In this document: positions 17,008-25,313 of the stretch, piece after piece | How positions within the stretch are numbered: position 1 is the stretch's first letter | Layout: the number at the start of each line of letters is the position of its first letter | NCBI RefSeq assembly: GCF_014207445.1 | Contig: NZ_JACHEM010000027.1 | Location: 1-47,596 of the forward strand | Source of the DNA: Streptomyces candidus | GTDB taxonomy: Bacteria; Actinomycetota; Actinomycetes; Streptomycetales; Streptomycetaceae | Direction: 5' to 3' | DNA: 47,596 bases | Translations under genes and position numbers: made by a program | Notes under the pieces: model-generated | What the model was told of the DNA's origin: nothing | Database searches by the model: none | Seen by the model: only the letters and a program-made list of their open reading frames with translations

Positions 17008-17034
17008 GCCCGGCTGACAAGTCCTCAGCCGGGC
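17008..17034 (+). terminator. Strong hairpin terminator after the glycine-rich protein gene
   Basis: GCCCGGCTGA (17008-17017) and TCAGCCGGGC (17025-17034) form a perfect 10-bp stem with a 7-nt loop, 88 nt after the stop codon. No U-run follows, as is common for Streptomyces terminators. Confidence 0.75.
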
Positions 17035-17396
17035 ATCGTGCTGCCCACCCCCGGAATGCCCACCCTCCGACTGCATCCGTCACCAGGTCGCCAAGTACTC
17101 GCCGTTGTTGGTGCGTGGGGGTCTTCCTGCAGTACGCCGCCACGAGCTATCGGGCCGGGCACCTCACCTGCCCATCGTCAACAGCAGCCGGGACCACCAG
17201 TGTTCATGCCGGGCACGAAGGCCAGGGCGATGACAGGGACCACGTTCCGGGGTGCAGAAGTGGCGAGGCAGGACCGCGTCGCGTACTGACGGCCCGAGGA
17301 CGGTGCGCCGGGTCGGGCGGCCGGTCGTGGCCGTCCGGGCGGGCGCCCCGGGGCGGCAGACTGCTGCGCTCTCCCGCGGATGAGCACCGTCATAAG

Positions 17397-17822
17397 ATGA
17401 CCGGCGTGAACATCCTGACGGCCGTCGAAGGGTTGGTGGAAGAAGCCAAACGGCAGATCCGCGAGCGGGTGTGGTTCGTGACGGACACAGACCGTACTGT
17501 CGCGGCGGAGGCCGCTACGGAACTGCCGGCCGTGGGCGGCACCCCACGGCACCAGCAGGTTCTGCTGGAGGTCGACCGACTGGAACACCTGCGGGAAGCA
17601 CTCGCCGCGGTGGCCATCGCCCTGGCCCACGTCTACGGACGCCTGGCCTGGTTCCTCGGTGCTGCGGCCACCGCCCTCAGCTCGGTCCTGCACTGGCGCG
17701 CCATGCCCGCCGATACCGGCTCCACCTTCGGCGCCGAACCGCCCACCTTCCAGCAGTACACAGAGGCCGAAGAAGCGGTCCGCCGCCTCCGGAGCGCGCT
17801 CACCGGCATCGCCGCCGCCTGA
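17397..17822 (+). CDS. Hypothetical protein, helical, unknown function
   Basis: 141 residues from the ATG 17397 (GTG 17406 is an alternative start). The sequence is mostly helical: VEGLVEEAKRQIRERVWFV, VLLEVDRLEHLREALAAVAI, then a hydrophobic stretch ALAHVYGRLAWFLGAAATAL that could touch the membrane, and a final helix TEAEEAVRRLRSALTGIAAA. The codon bias and open frame support a real gene. I do not recognise a family. It stands alone, and the next 530 bases hold no clear gene. Confidence 0.55.
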   Translation: MTGVNILTAVEGLVEEAKRQIRERVWFVTDTDRTVAAEAATELPAVGGTPRHQQVLLEVDRLEHLREALAAVAIALAHVYGRLAWFLGAAATALSSVLHWRAMPADTGSTFGAEPPTFQQYTEAEEAVRRLRSALTGIAAA

Positions 17823-18354
17823 TACGGCCGAGCCGTGGGAAGGCGTCGCCGATGAGTGGGCAACGGCTGAAGCATGCCGATACCGTCTGCGACGCATGCT
17901 GGGTAACCCCGCAACCACGCTGTGCCCACGGTGTATACCGGGCTCATCGAGTGCTGCCGCCCGCCACCGACGCTGCACCGCCCAGTACTCACGTACCGCA
18001 AGCCGCTCAGCAAAGCGGGTGTTCGCGCATTCCCGGACGCCCGACCCGTCCATGGGAGCAGGCTGGGAGGCGGGTGGAAGAAGAGGATGTTGAGGGAGGT
18101 TCGTGCGGCGCGTGAGGGAAGGGGCAGGCCAGGTTGAGTGCTCTCGGGCAGGCGCTGCTCGCACCGCGCTTGCGTGTCCGGTGCGATGCGATGCGATGCC
18201 GTAGCGTTCGCGTCCTGACTGCCGCCAGGAAGGCCCCGGCCTCCACCACGCCGTCCAGCCCATCGCCACCATGCACAACCTCGCCCTCACCACGTGAAGA
18301 CCGCAGACCAGAACACCCACCGGCCTGCCCGCACCCACCCATGTGCAAAAACTT
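17823..18354. other. Intergenic region, no gene identified
   Basis: Some 530 bases with only short Arg/Pro/Ser-rich frames. The only structure I notice is a small tandem repeat of TGCGA (three and a half units) at 18182-18199. Confidence 0.45.
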
Positions 18355-20409
18355 TCAGGAGGGTTGGGTGTCGGGGATCGCTACCAGCGGGGCCAGAGCG
18401 AGCACGGCGAGGTCGTCGCGCAGCCGCCCGCCCCACCAGTGACGGGCGTCGTCCAGCAGGGCGCCGACGAGGGCGTCCGCGGGGCCGGTCGGAGCGATGG
18501 TGGTGATGAGGGTGGCGAGGTCTTCGGTGGTGCGCTGGTCCTGGGCGCCGGCTCCTTCGGTGAAGCCGTCGGTGTAGAGCACCAGGGTGTCGCTCTGCTG
18601 TAGTTCCAGTTCTGTCACCGGGTGGTGCGGTTCGTCCAGGACACCCAGCAGGGATCCGTGGATCTCCAGTGGCACGGTGTGGCCGTCCGCTCGGCGCAGC
18701 AGGGGGGCGGGGTGACCGGCGCAGGCGATCCGCAGTCGGGCGGGGGACGGGGAGGGGTCGAGTACGGCGTAAATGAGGGTACAGAAGGGGGTGTTCTCGC
18801 GGCGTAGGGCAGCGTTGACGAGGTTGAGGACGTGGCCGGGGTCGCTGGAGTGCTGGGCCGCAGCCCACAGGGTGTGGCGCACCAGGCCGGTGATGGCGGC
18901 CGCGTGGGGGCCTTTGCCGCAGACGTCTCCCAGGACGAGGATGTGCCGACCGTCGGGAGCGGTGAAGGCGTCGTAGAAGTCACCGCCGATGTGCAGCCCT
19001 TGGCCGTAGGGCGCGTAGCGGGCGGCGAGGTCATAGCCGGGCAGATGCGGCAGTCGTGGGGGGAGCAGGGGGCGTTCGAGGGCTCGGGTGGTCTGGTGCA
19101 GGCGGTGCAGGAGCCGGTCCTGTTGGGTGCCGACGGCTATCTGGTCGGCGATGTTCCCCAGCGTGGTCTGGGTGGAGCCGGGCAGGGCGAGGCGGGTGGT
19201 GAGGGTCAGTACGCCGATTAGTTCCTCCCCGGAGATCAGGGGGTAACCGGCGAACGAGCCCTGAGTTGTTGTGCCCTGGTCGGTCTGGTGGTCGGGCTGG
19301 GAGGCGATGTCCAGGTGGGGGCGGCGTGTGGTGAGGATGTGCTCGACCAGGGGCCGCTGGGTTTCCAGGCAGGCGGACGTCGCGGGTGGTTGGGCGTCGC
19401 CGTCGGCGCAGGTGGTGTGGGCGATCTCGTTCTGGTCGTCAAGGGTCCAGATGCAGAGACGGTCGGCGCCCAGGCGGTCGGCCATGGCGCGCACGCACCG
19501 GCGCAGGCGTTCGTCCAGCGGTCCCGGTTCCGTCATGGCGGCGGCGATCTCCGCGGTGAGCAGGGCGTGGCTGGTGCGTTCGGCGAGTTTGCGCTGTGCG
19601 TGCAAGCGATCGGTGACGTCCTCGGCCAGTACCAGGGTGCGGGTTCGCCCCTGGGTGTCCAGGACGTGCTGGGCGGCGATGCGCAGGGCCTGGGGGCCGC
19701 CGTCGGGTCGGGTGCGTTCGAAGACCGCGTCGGGTTCGGTGCCCCGGTGATGCCCGGGGGAGGTCAGATGGCGGCGGAGTGCGGTGCGCTCTTCGGTGGG
19801 GAAGAGGTCGGTCATGGGCCGATGCAGCGAGTCGGGTTCCCGCATGTCCAGGACGTCGGCGGCCCGGCGGTTCCAGGCGACCAACGTCTCGCCGTCCAGC
19901 ATCAGTGCGCCGATGGGCGCCTGGTTCAGGAACTGTCCCAGCAGACGCTCGCCCAGTTGTCGTTCGAGCACGGCACTTGAGGACAGCTGTTGTTGGGCTG
20001 CGGCCTGCGTCGCCGCGTGTGCACGACGGCGGGTCAGTGTCCTGAGGAGTTCTTTGATGGTGTCGGGCACTGACTGCCGATCCTGCACCGGGCGCACGAC
20101 ATCCGCGGAGAACAGCAGCGGGAGCACAGCCAGTTTCGCCTCGGTGGCGAAGCTGTACATCGCGGCGACCGACAGGTCGCTGGGATGGGGGCGCATGGTG
20201 TGGATCACTCCGGCCGGCCCGGTGACTGCTTCGCCCAGCACCACGACGGTGGGCCGGCGTCGGCCGGGCGTTCCGTTCGTGAGGGGCAGGACGTCCTCGG
20301 GGGTGCTCTCGATGATCTCGGCCGTCGCGCCGAGCTCGCCCACGACAGCGTCGATCACCTGCCGGGGAAGGTCCACCAGAAGCAGGAGGGGCTGGTCGGG
20401 ATCCTGCAC
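18355..20409 (-). CDS. PP2C-type (SpoIIE/RsbU) serine phosphatase with PAS and GAF domains
   Basis: 684 residues from a GTG start at 20409, three bases after the acyl-CoA dehydrogenase-like stop. The N-terminal 130 residues are unassigned (LLLLVDLPRQVIDAVVGELG; possibly a receiver-like or ANTAR-like fold). A PAS domain follows at about 150-265 (NQAPIGALMLDGETLVAWNR), a GAF domain at about 280-430 (RADRLCIW-type: DRLGADRLCIWTLDDQNEI) and the PP2C domain at about 455-680. PP2C motifs with metal-binding aspartates are HIGGDFYDAF, LVLGDVCGKG, CAGHPAPLL, VLYTDGFTEG and RDDLAVLAL. Such proteins dephosphorylate STAS antagonists in response to signals sensed by PAS/GAF domains. Confidence 0.92.
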   Translation of the reverse strand: MQDPDQPLLLLVDLPRQVIDAVVGELGATAEIIESTPEDVLPLTNGTPGRRRPTVVVLGEAVTGPAGVIHTMRPHPSDLSVAAMYSFATEAKLAVLPLLFSADVVRPVQDRQSVPDTIKELLRTLTRRRAHAATQAAAQQQLSSSAVLERQLGERLLGQFLNQAPIGALMLDGETLVAWNRRAADVLDMREPDSLHRPMTDLFPTEERTALRRHLTSPGHHRGTEPDAVFERTRPDGGPQALRIAAQHVLDTQGRTRTLVLAEDVTDRLHAQRKLAERTSHALLTAEIAAAMTEPGPLDERLRRCVRAMADRLGADRLCIWTLDDQNEIAHTTCADGDAQPPATSACLETQRPLVEHILTTRRPHLDIASQPDHQTDQGTTTQGSFAGYPLISGEELIGVLTLTTRLALPGSTQTTLGNIADQIAVGTQQDRLLHRLHQTTRALERPLLPPRLPHLPGYDLAARYAPYGQGLHIGGDFYDAFTAPDGRHILVLGDVCGKGPHAAAITGLVRHTLWAAAQHSSDPGHVLNLVNAALRRENTPFCTLIYAVLDPSPSPARLRIACAGHPAPLLRRADGHTVPLEIHGSLLGVLDEPHHPVTELELQQSDTLVLYTDGFTEGAGAQDQRTTEDLATLITTIAPTGPADALVGALLDDARHWWGGRLRDDLAVLALAPLVAIPDTQPS

Positions 20410-20412
20410 GTC

Positions 20413-21576
20413 TCAGCCCTCCAGCAGGGGTTCGTTCAACAGGGCCCTGCCGGTCCATACCCGCAGCAGGTCGGTCACGGGCGACATTACGTGTGCGGCG
20501 CGCGCGTCGCGCAGCATGCGGTGCAGGGGCGAATGCTCTCCGTAGCCGGCTCCGCCGACCAGGGTCAGGGCGTCGTTCACGGTGGCCTCGGCAGCGTCGG
20601 CGACCTCGGCCTTCGCCGAAGCCAGCCCCAGCAGTGCCTGGGAACCGCCGGCGTCCGCCTCGGCAGCGGCGTGATAAATCAGCCGCCTGGTGCGCTCCAC
20701 CCGGGCCCACATCGTGCCCAGCCGGTGCTGGACGACCGGCTGGGCGGCAGCCGACCGCCCCGGACGGGCGCCCTTACGGCGCAGCAGATGGCCGCGGGCA
20801 TCCTCCAATGCCGCTGCGGCGACCCCGAGGTAGGTGCCGGCCATGGCCATCAGGAAGTAAGGGGCGACAACGTTGAAGACGTACCAGATCTCATCACCCT
20901 CCTCGCCCAGCAGGCACTGGGAAGGGATCTCCACCCCGGGCAGTTCCAGGCCGCGTGAGGCGTTGCCGCGCATGCCGAATCCCTGCCAGGGCTCCTTCCA
21001 CTGGAGCCCGGGGGTATCCGCGTCGACAACCGTGCAGGAGAACTGACCAGGCGCAGTACCCGGCCCGGCAGCGACGGCCGACAGCACGTAGGAGTCCGCG
21101 TGTCCCGCATTGGTCACGAAGCTCTTCGCCCCGCTCAGGCGCAACCGGTCAGGGCCACTGCGCTCCATACGTGTCTGGGGCAGCCAGAACTCGCCACCCG
21201 TCGCCGGTTCCGACAGCGCCAGCGTCGTCAGGTGCTCTCCAGCCGCGATCGGCTCCAGGTAATCCTTCTGATGACAGCGGTTGGCCTTGGCAGCGATTAC
21301 CGCCGACCCCACCAGATGCATCCCGAAGCAGATGGACGTCGACGCACACCCCTTCCCGGTCACCTCCCCCACCTGCGCCACCGCCAGCAACCCGTGCCCC
21401 ATACCCCCGGAATTCTCCGGGACCACGAGCCCGCCCAGACGCGACCGCAACGCCGCCATACCCTTCACCGGCCACCGCTGCTCCGTATCCACGCTGCCCG
21501 CATCGGGTGCCAGGACTTCTCCGCTGATCTCTTGCGCCAACGAGACCGCAGCCCCCAACTCCAACCGCCTCACCAC
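20413..21576 (-). CDS. Acyl-CoA dehydrogenase-like flavoprotein
   Basis: 387 residues from the GTG 21576, preceded by AAGGAG at good spacing; the frame extends to 21732 but that start has no support. The family's order is seen: helical N-domain (VPENSGGMGHG), beta-domain with FAD contacts (TTLALSEPATGGEFW, LRLSGAKSFVTNAGHADSYV, WQGFGMRGNASRGLELPGVE) and C-domain (VNDALTLVGGAGYGEHSPLH, RMLRDARAAHV). The position of the catalytic glutamate in the usual Y-E-G-T motif is replaced by S-P (VMSPVTDLL). The enzyme may therefore use another base or have a different reaction, as in some secondary-metabolism members. It is almost fused to the downstream PP2C gene. Confidence 0.83.
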   Translation of the reverse strand: MVRRLELGAAVSLAQEISGEVLAPDAGSVDTEQRWPVKGMAALRSRLGGLVVPENSGGMGHGLLAVAQVGEVTGKGCASTSICFGMHLVGSAVIAAKANRCHQKDYLEPIAAGEHLTTLALSEPATGGEFWLPQTRMERSGPDRLRLSGAKSFVTNAGHADSYVLSAVAAGPGTAPGQFSCTVVDADTPGLQWKEPWQGFGMRGNASRGLELPGVEIPSQCLLGEEGDEIWYVFNVVAPYFLMAMAGTYLGVAAAALEDARGHLLRRKGARPGRSAAAQPVVQHRLGTMWARVERTRRLIYHAAAEADAGGSQALLGLASAKAEVADAAEATVNDALTLVGGAGYGEHSPLHRMLRDARAAHVMSPVTDLLRVWTGRALLNEPLLEG

Positions 21577-21727
21577 TGCACCCGCTCCTTCAAACCGGTC
21601 AAGAGCATCGGCAGACCAGTCCACCGGCACTGTTGCCACACGGCAACAACCCCCCAGCCTAACGCTCACGTCAGCCGGGCTCCTCCACGTTCGCGAAGAA
21701 GGTGACGCTGCGCCCACGTAGTGCGGA

Positions 21728-21830
21728 CGCACCTGGACGCCGGTGAGACGCTGCCCACCGAGCCGGGCGAGGTCCTGCGCCCAGGCAAAGACCTCGGGCG
21801 GTGGGTGACCTCGGTGCGGTAGGGGTGGGA
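21728..21830 (+). pseudogene. Possible helicase-associated-domain remnant
   Basis: The frame reads LDAGETLPTEPGEVLRPGKD and LGRWVTSVR before a stop, then GWEG. The block "G-x-D-L-G-R-W-V-x-x-x-R-x-G-W" resembles the helicase-associated (HA) repeats at the end of large Streptomyces helicases often found on plasmids and near chromosome ends. The fragment is short and has an internal stop, so the assignment is tentative. Confidence 0.35.
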
Positions 21831-22074
21831 AGGCAACGCGCGCACCGCCCGCACCACGAGGCCTCCCTCACCTCGATCCTTTACATCCTGCGCGGCCTCG
21901 TCCGCCATCGTCACCGAGCGGGTGGACTACATGCGGACCGCCGTCGCCATTGGCTGTCTTCGCCAACCCGACATGGAACTCCCCATGCCCGGGCTTGGCT
22001 TCGCGCGCAGAATCCGCGGCTCAGGAACACCGCCGCCAAACGCCCTGACCGCCCCAGCGACCTGCCTGCCCGGA

Positions 22075-22608
22075 TCAGCCCACCGCGGAACCCGCCAGCA
22101 GGTCCGCGGGGATGCCGCCCTTGTCGGGTGCGTAGAAGTTCCTGATCTCGGCCTCCCAGGCCTCCACGGCGATGCGGTCGGCGTCATCGGGTCCGAGGGC
22201 CTCGAAGAGGGCGTCGATGTTCGGCGGGTCGAAGCCGACCCCGCGCAGCATGCCGGTGAAGACCGGACGGGCGACCCTGCCGCTGCCGTCGGTGTCTCCC
22301 ATGCGGGCGAAGGACGCCGCGAACTCGCCGATCGCCCCCTCGAAGCGCTCCGGCGACAGGACGCACGCCTGGTACTCGTCGTAGGTGATCCGCCCGTCAC
22401 GGTCGGCGTCGAGTTCACCGGCCAGGGTGTTCCAGTAGCGGGTGAAACCGGCGCGCATGGCGTTCTTGCGCGTCTCGTCGGCATCTGGCACAGCCGCGGC
22501 GACCCGGCTGCTCATCAAGTCGAAGTCCCCGGATTCCAGGACCCCGTTGCCGTCGGCGTCGAACAGGGTGAAGACGACCTTTACGCGGTTGACCGCTTCG
22601 TCACGCAT
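22075..22608 (-). CDS. EF-hand calcium-binding protein
   Basis: 177 residues from the ATG 22608, with AAAGG upstream. Loop 1, DADGNGVLESGD (17-28), and loop 2, DADRDGRITYDE (67-78), are complete EF-hands. Loop 3, DTDGSGRVARPV (105-116), keeps the first ligands but lacks the final acidic residue. A fourth site near 140 (PDDADRIAVEAWE) is degenerate. The spacing matches calerythrin/CabA-like sarcoplasmic-type proteins of actinomycetes, thought to act as calcium buffers or sensors. It is divergent from the furan-type operon at 23095, with about 490 bases between. Confidence 0.88.
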   Translation of the reverse strand: MRDEAVNRVKVVFTLFDADGNGVLESGDFDLMSSRVAAAVPDADETRKNAMRAGFTRYWNTLAGELDADRDGRITYDEYQACVLSPERFEGAIGEFAASFARMGDTDGSGRVARPVFTGMLRGVGFDPPNIDALFEALGPDDADRIAVEAWEAEIRNFYAPDKGGIPADLLAGSAVG

Positions 22609-23094
22609 GAATTCATACCTTTCGTCAGGCCGGACAGAGGAGCAGGACGACCGGGCCGTACCGACCGAGTCGGGTCGGGGCGTACCGGGTGAGCCACTGC
22701 AGGCGGCGGCCGTGCGGGGCGGAATCCCGTGTCTGCGGGCAAACCGCCGGGCCGTCGCGCTGTCACTATGCGGGCCTGGGCCTGCGATGTCCCAGAATGC
22801 GACCGGCTGATCAGCAGAAAGAGTGAACGCAGAGCCGGTCCGGGCCGGTGCTTCGTACGGAGCGCAAACCGTGGCCGTGCTTGGGGCCGTGGGACATAGG
22901 GAGCGAGATGCGCGTAGGAAGAACCGGAGTGCACGGCGCACTGAGAAGATGCGCAGCACTCCGTTCCGTCTCTGCGCGCCCTACCGGTGCTCACGGACGG
23001 CCCGCACGATGAGCACACCGCAAGATGCCCAAGTGACTCCGCACGCCACGCTCGGCTTCCCGGGTGACCGGCTGTGCGGGGAAAGGAGTGCGCT
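22609..23094. other. Divergent intergenic region between EF-hand gene and furan-type operon
   Basis: About 490 bases without a convincing gene on either strand. It must contain the promoters for both directions. I could not identify clear -10/-35 elements or an operator by eye. Confidence 0.45.
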
Positions 23095-23850
23095 GTGTTG
23101 CTTCTCATCTCCCCGGACGGCGTCGAGGAGGCCCTCGACTGCGCGAAGGCGGCGCAGCACCTCGACATCGTGGACGTCAAGAAACCCGACGAGGGCTCAC
23201 TCGGCGCGAACTTCCCCTGGGTCATCCGGGAAATCCGAGAGGCCGTTCCGGCGGACAAGCCGGTGTCGGCCACGGTGGGCGACGTGCCGTACAAGCCCGG
23301 CACCGTGGCTCAGGCGGCACTCGGCGCGGTGGTCTCCGGAGCCACGTACATCAAGGTCGGCCTCTATGGATGCACGACTCCCGAGCAGGCCATCGACGTC
23401 ATGCGGGGGGTCGTCCGGGCGGTGAAGGACCATCGGCCGGACGCCTTCGTCGTCGCCTCCGGTTACGCCGACGCGCACCGGGTCGGCTGCGTCAACCCGC
23501 TCGCACTGCCCGACATCGCCCGGCGCTCCGGCTCGGACGCGGCCATGCTCGACACCGCCGTCAAGGACGGGACACGGCTGTTCGACCACCTGCCGCCGGA
23601 AACCTGTGAGGAGTTCGTACGGCGCGCCCACGAAACCGGCCTGCTCGCCGCTCTGGCGGGCAGTGTGCGGGTGGAGGACCTCGGTGCACTGACCCGGATC
23701 GGCACGGACATCGTGGGAGTGCGTGGGGCCGTCTGCGAAGGCGGCGACCGCAACGTGGGAAGGATCCGGCCGCACCTGGTGGCCGCCTTCCGCGCGGAGA
23801 TGGACCGGCACGCCGCACAACACACAGTCGCCGTCACCACCGCGGGGTGA
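23095..23850 (+). CDS. mfnB: (5-formylfuran-3-yl)methyl phosphate synthase (MfnB family)
   Basis: 251 residues from the GTG 23095, with AAAGGAG six bases upstream. The enzyme family makes 4-(hydroxymethyl)-2-furancarboxaldehyde phosphate from two glyceraldehyde 3-phosphates, the first step to the furan of methanofuran in methanogens. The TIM-barrel signatures are present: DIVDVKKPDEGSLGAN at 24-39, SGATYIKVGLYG at 81-92 and AAMLDTAVKDG at 149-159. As I recall them, the catalytic residues of the Methanocaldococcus enzyme are D25, K27, K85, D151 and K155. Here D27, K29, K87, D153 and K157 sit at the same spacing, offset by two, so an active enzyme is expected. Three dehydrogenase/methyltransferase genes follow directly; no aminotransferase or other methanofuran gene is present. 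The stop overlaps the next start. Confidence 0.9.
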   Translation: MLLLISPDGVEEALDCAKAAQHLDIVDVKKPDEGSLGANFPWVIREIREAVPADKPVSATVGDVPYKPGTVAQAALGAVVSGATYIKVGLYGCTTPEQAIDVMRGVVRAVKDHRPDAFVVASGYADAHRVGCVNPLALPDIARRSGSDAAMLDTAVKDGTRLFDHLPPETCEEFVRRAHETGLLAALAGSVRVEDLGALTRIGTDIVGVRGAVCEGGDRNVGRIRPHLVAAFRAEMDRHAAQHTVAVTTAG

Positions 23851-25313
23851 CCGCCCCGATGGCCGCACAGCATCCCGGGCACCCATCGGGACACACGGCC
23901 GCGCCGCGATCCTCAGAGCGACGTCTCCCCAGGGGGATGTTCGCCGTTCTCGACCCGGCGACCGGGGAACCCTTCAGCGAGACCCTCGACCAGCAGCCGT
24001 ACGAACTGGATGCCGTCGTCGCCAGGGCCCATGAGGCATGGCGTCACTGGCGTACCGACCCCGACGCCCGTACCGCCGCACTGCTCGCCGCAGCCGACGC
24101 CGTGGAGGCGGCCGCAGTCGACCTCGCCTCCTTACTCACTCGTGAACAGGGCAAACCCCTGGCCGAGTCGCACCACGAAGTCGCCCGTACGGCGGCCCGC
24201 CTGCGGTACTTCGCCAAGCCGCCCCCGCCCCCGCAGCTCATTGAGGACGGCCGGCCGGTACGCAGCGAGATCCGCTGGCGCTCCCTCGGGCCCGTCGCGG
24301 CGATCGTCCCGTGGAACTTCCCCCTCCAGCTCGCGTCTGCGAAGTTCGCGCCCGCGCTCGCCGCCGGCAACACGGTGGTACTCAAGCCCTCCCCCCACAC
24401 ACCTCTGGCCACCGGGCTTTTGGGGTCCGTGCTGTCCGCCGCCTTGCCGGAGGGCGTACTGACGATCGTCACCGGAGGGGAACTCCTCGGCGCCCGCCTC
24501 GCCGCACACCCCGGGATCCGCCATGTGACCTTCACCGGTTCGATGCCCACCGGCCGGGCCGTCGCGCGTGGCGCAGCCGACTCTCTCGCCCGCGTCACCC
24601 TGGAGCTGGGAGGCAACGACGCCGCCGTCCTGCTGGACGACGTGGAGGTGGAAAAGATCGCGGACCGGCTGTTCTGGTCGGCTTTCCGCAACTGCGGGCA
24701 GGTCTGCATGGCCGTCAAACGCGTCTACGCCCCAGCCCGGCTCTACTCCGACGTGGTCGAGGCGCTCGCCCAGCGCGCGAAGGACACAGTCGTCGGGGCA
24801 GGCCTCGACGCGGGCACGCAGCTGGGACCGGTCAACAACGCCCCCCAACTGGTCCGGGTCGAGGACTGCACGTCACACGCTCTGGCCGACGGCGCCCGGG
24901 CTGTGGCAGGGGGACGCCGACTGGACCGGCCGGGCTACTTCTTCGCCCCGACGATACTGGCGGACGTCTGCGCCGACAGCCCGGTGGTGACGGAGGAGCA
25001 GTTCGGGCCCGTGCTGCCGGTGCTGCCCTACCGAGACCTCGACGATGCCCTGGACGCGGCCAACGACACCCGCTTCGGGCTGGGCGGTTCGGTCTGGGGG
25101 ACCGACCTCGACCGGGCGGAGGAGGCGGCCGGCCGGCTGGAGTGTGGAACGGCATGGATCAACCACCACGCCGAACTGTCCCTCGCCCAGCCCTTCGCCG
25201 GAACCAAGGACAGCGGAGTGGGGGTCGCGGGCGGCCCCTGGGGCCTCCACGGCAACCTCCGGCCCTTCGTCGTGCACCGCCCGCAGGAGGAACGACAGGA
25301 GGGACCGCGGTGA
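23847..25313 (+). CDS. NAD(P)-dependent aldehyde dehydrogenase
   Basis: 488 residues from the GTG 23847, overlapping the mfnB stop by four bases (GTGA). Family motifs are complete: PWNFPLQLASAKFAPALAAG with N157, the Rossmann-type FTGSMPTGRAVARGAA, the general base in LELGGND (E253), the catalytic C287 in NCGQVCMAV, and the closing EEQFGPVLPVLPY. It oxidises an aldehyde to a carboxylic acid in the cytoplasm. Given the context, the likely substrate is the furan aldehyde made by MfnB, or the same after dephosphorylation; this is inference. The first 30 residues are a variable extension. Confidence 0.9.
   Translation: MTAPMAAQHPGHPSGHTAAPRSSERRLPRGMFAVLDPATGEPFSETLDQQPYELDAVVARAHEAWRHWRTDPDARTAALLAAADAVEAAAVDLASLLTREQGKPLAESHHEVARTAARLRYFAKPPPPPQLIEDGRPVRSEIRWRSLGPVAAIVPWNFPLQLASAKFAPALAAGNTVVLKPSPHTPLATGLLGSVLSAALPEGVLTIVTGGELLGARLAAHPGIRHVTFTGSMPTGRAVARGAADSLARVTLELGGNDAAVLLDDVEVEKIADRLFWSAFRNCGQVCMAVKRVYAPARLYSDVVEALAQRAKDTVVGAGLDAGTQLGPVNNAPQLVRVEDCTSHALADGARAVAGGRRLDRPGYFFAPTILADVCADSPVVTEEQFGPVLPVLPYRDLDDALDAANDTRFGLGGSVWGTDLDRAEEAAGRLECGTAWINHHAELSLAQPFAGTKDSGVGVAGGPWGLHGNLRPFVVHRPQEERQEGPR

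Noticed and set aside
16255..17076. 273-codon frame antisense to the glycine-rich protein
   Set aside because: The GGC/GCC repeats leave every frame open; no start signal or family pattern.
18182..18199. Tandem TGCGA repeat
   Set aside because: Only three and a half units; too short to call a functional repeat or array.
24311..25309. Upstream extension of the alcohol dehydrogenase frame through the aldehyde dehydrogenase gene
   Set aside because: It is an Arg/Pro-rich shadow; the GTG at 25310 with a good ribosome-binding site begins the real protein.
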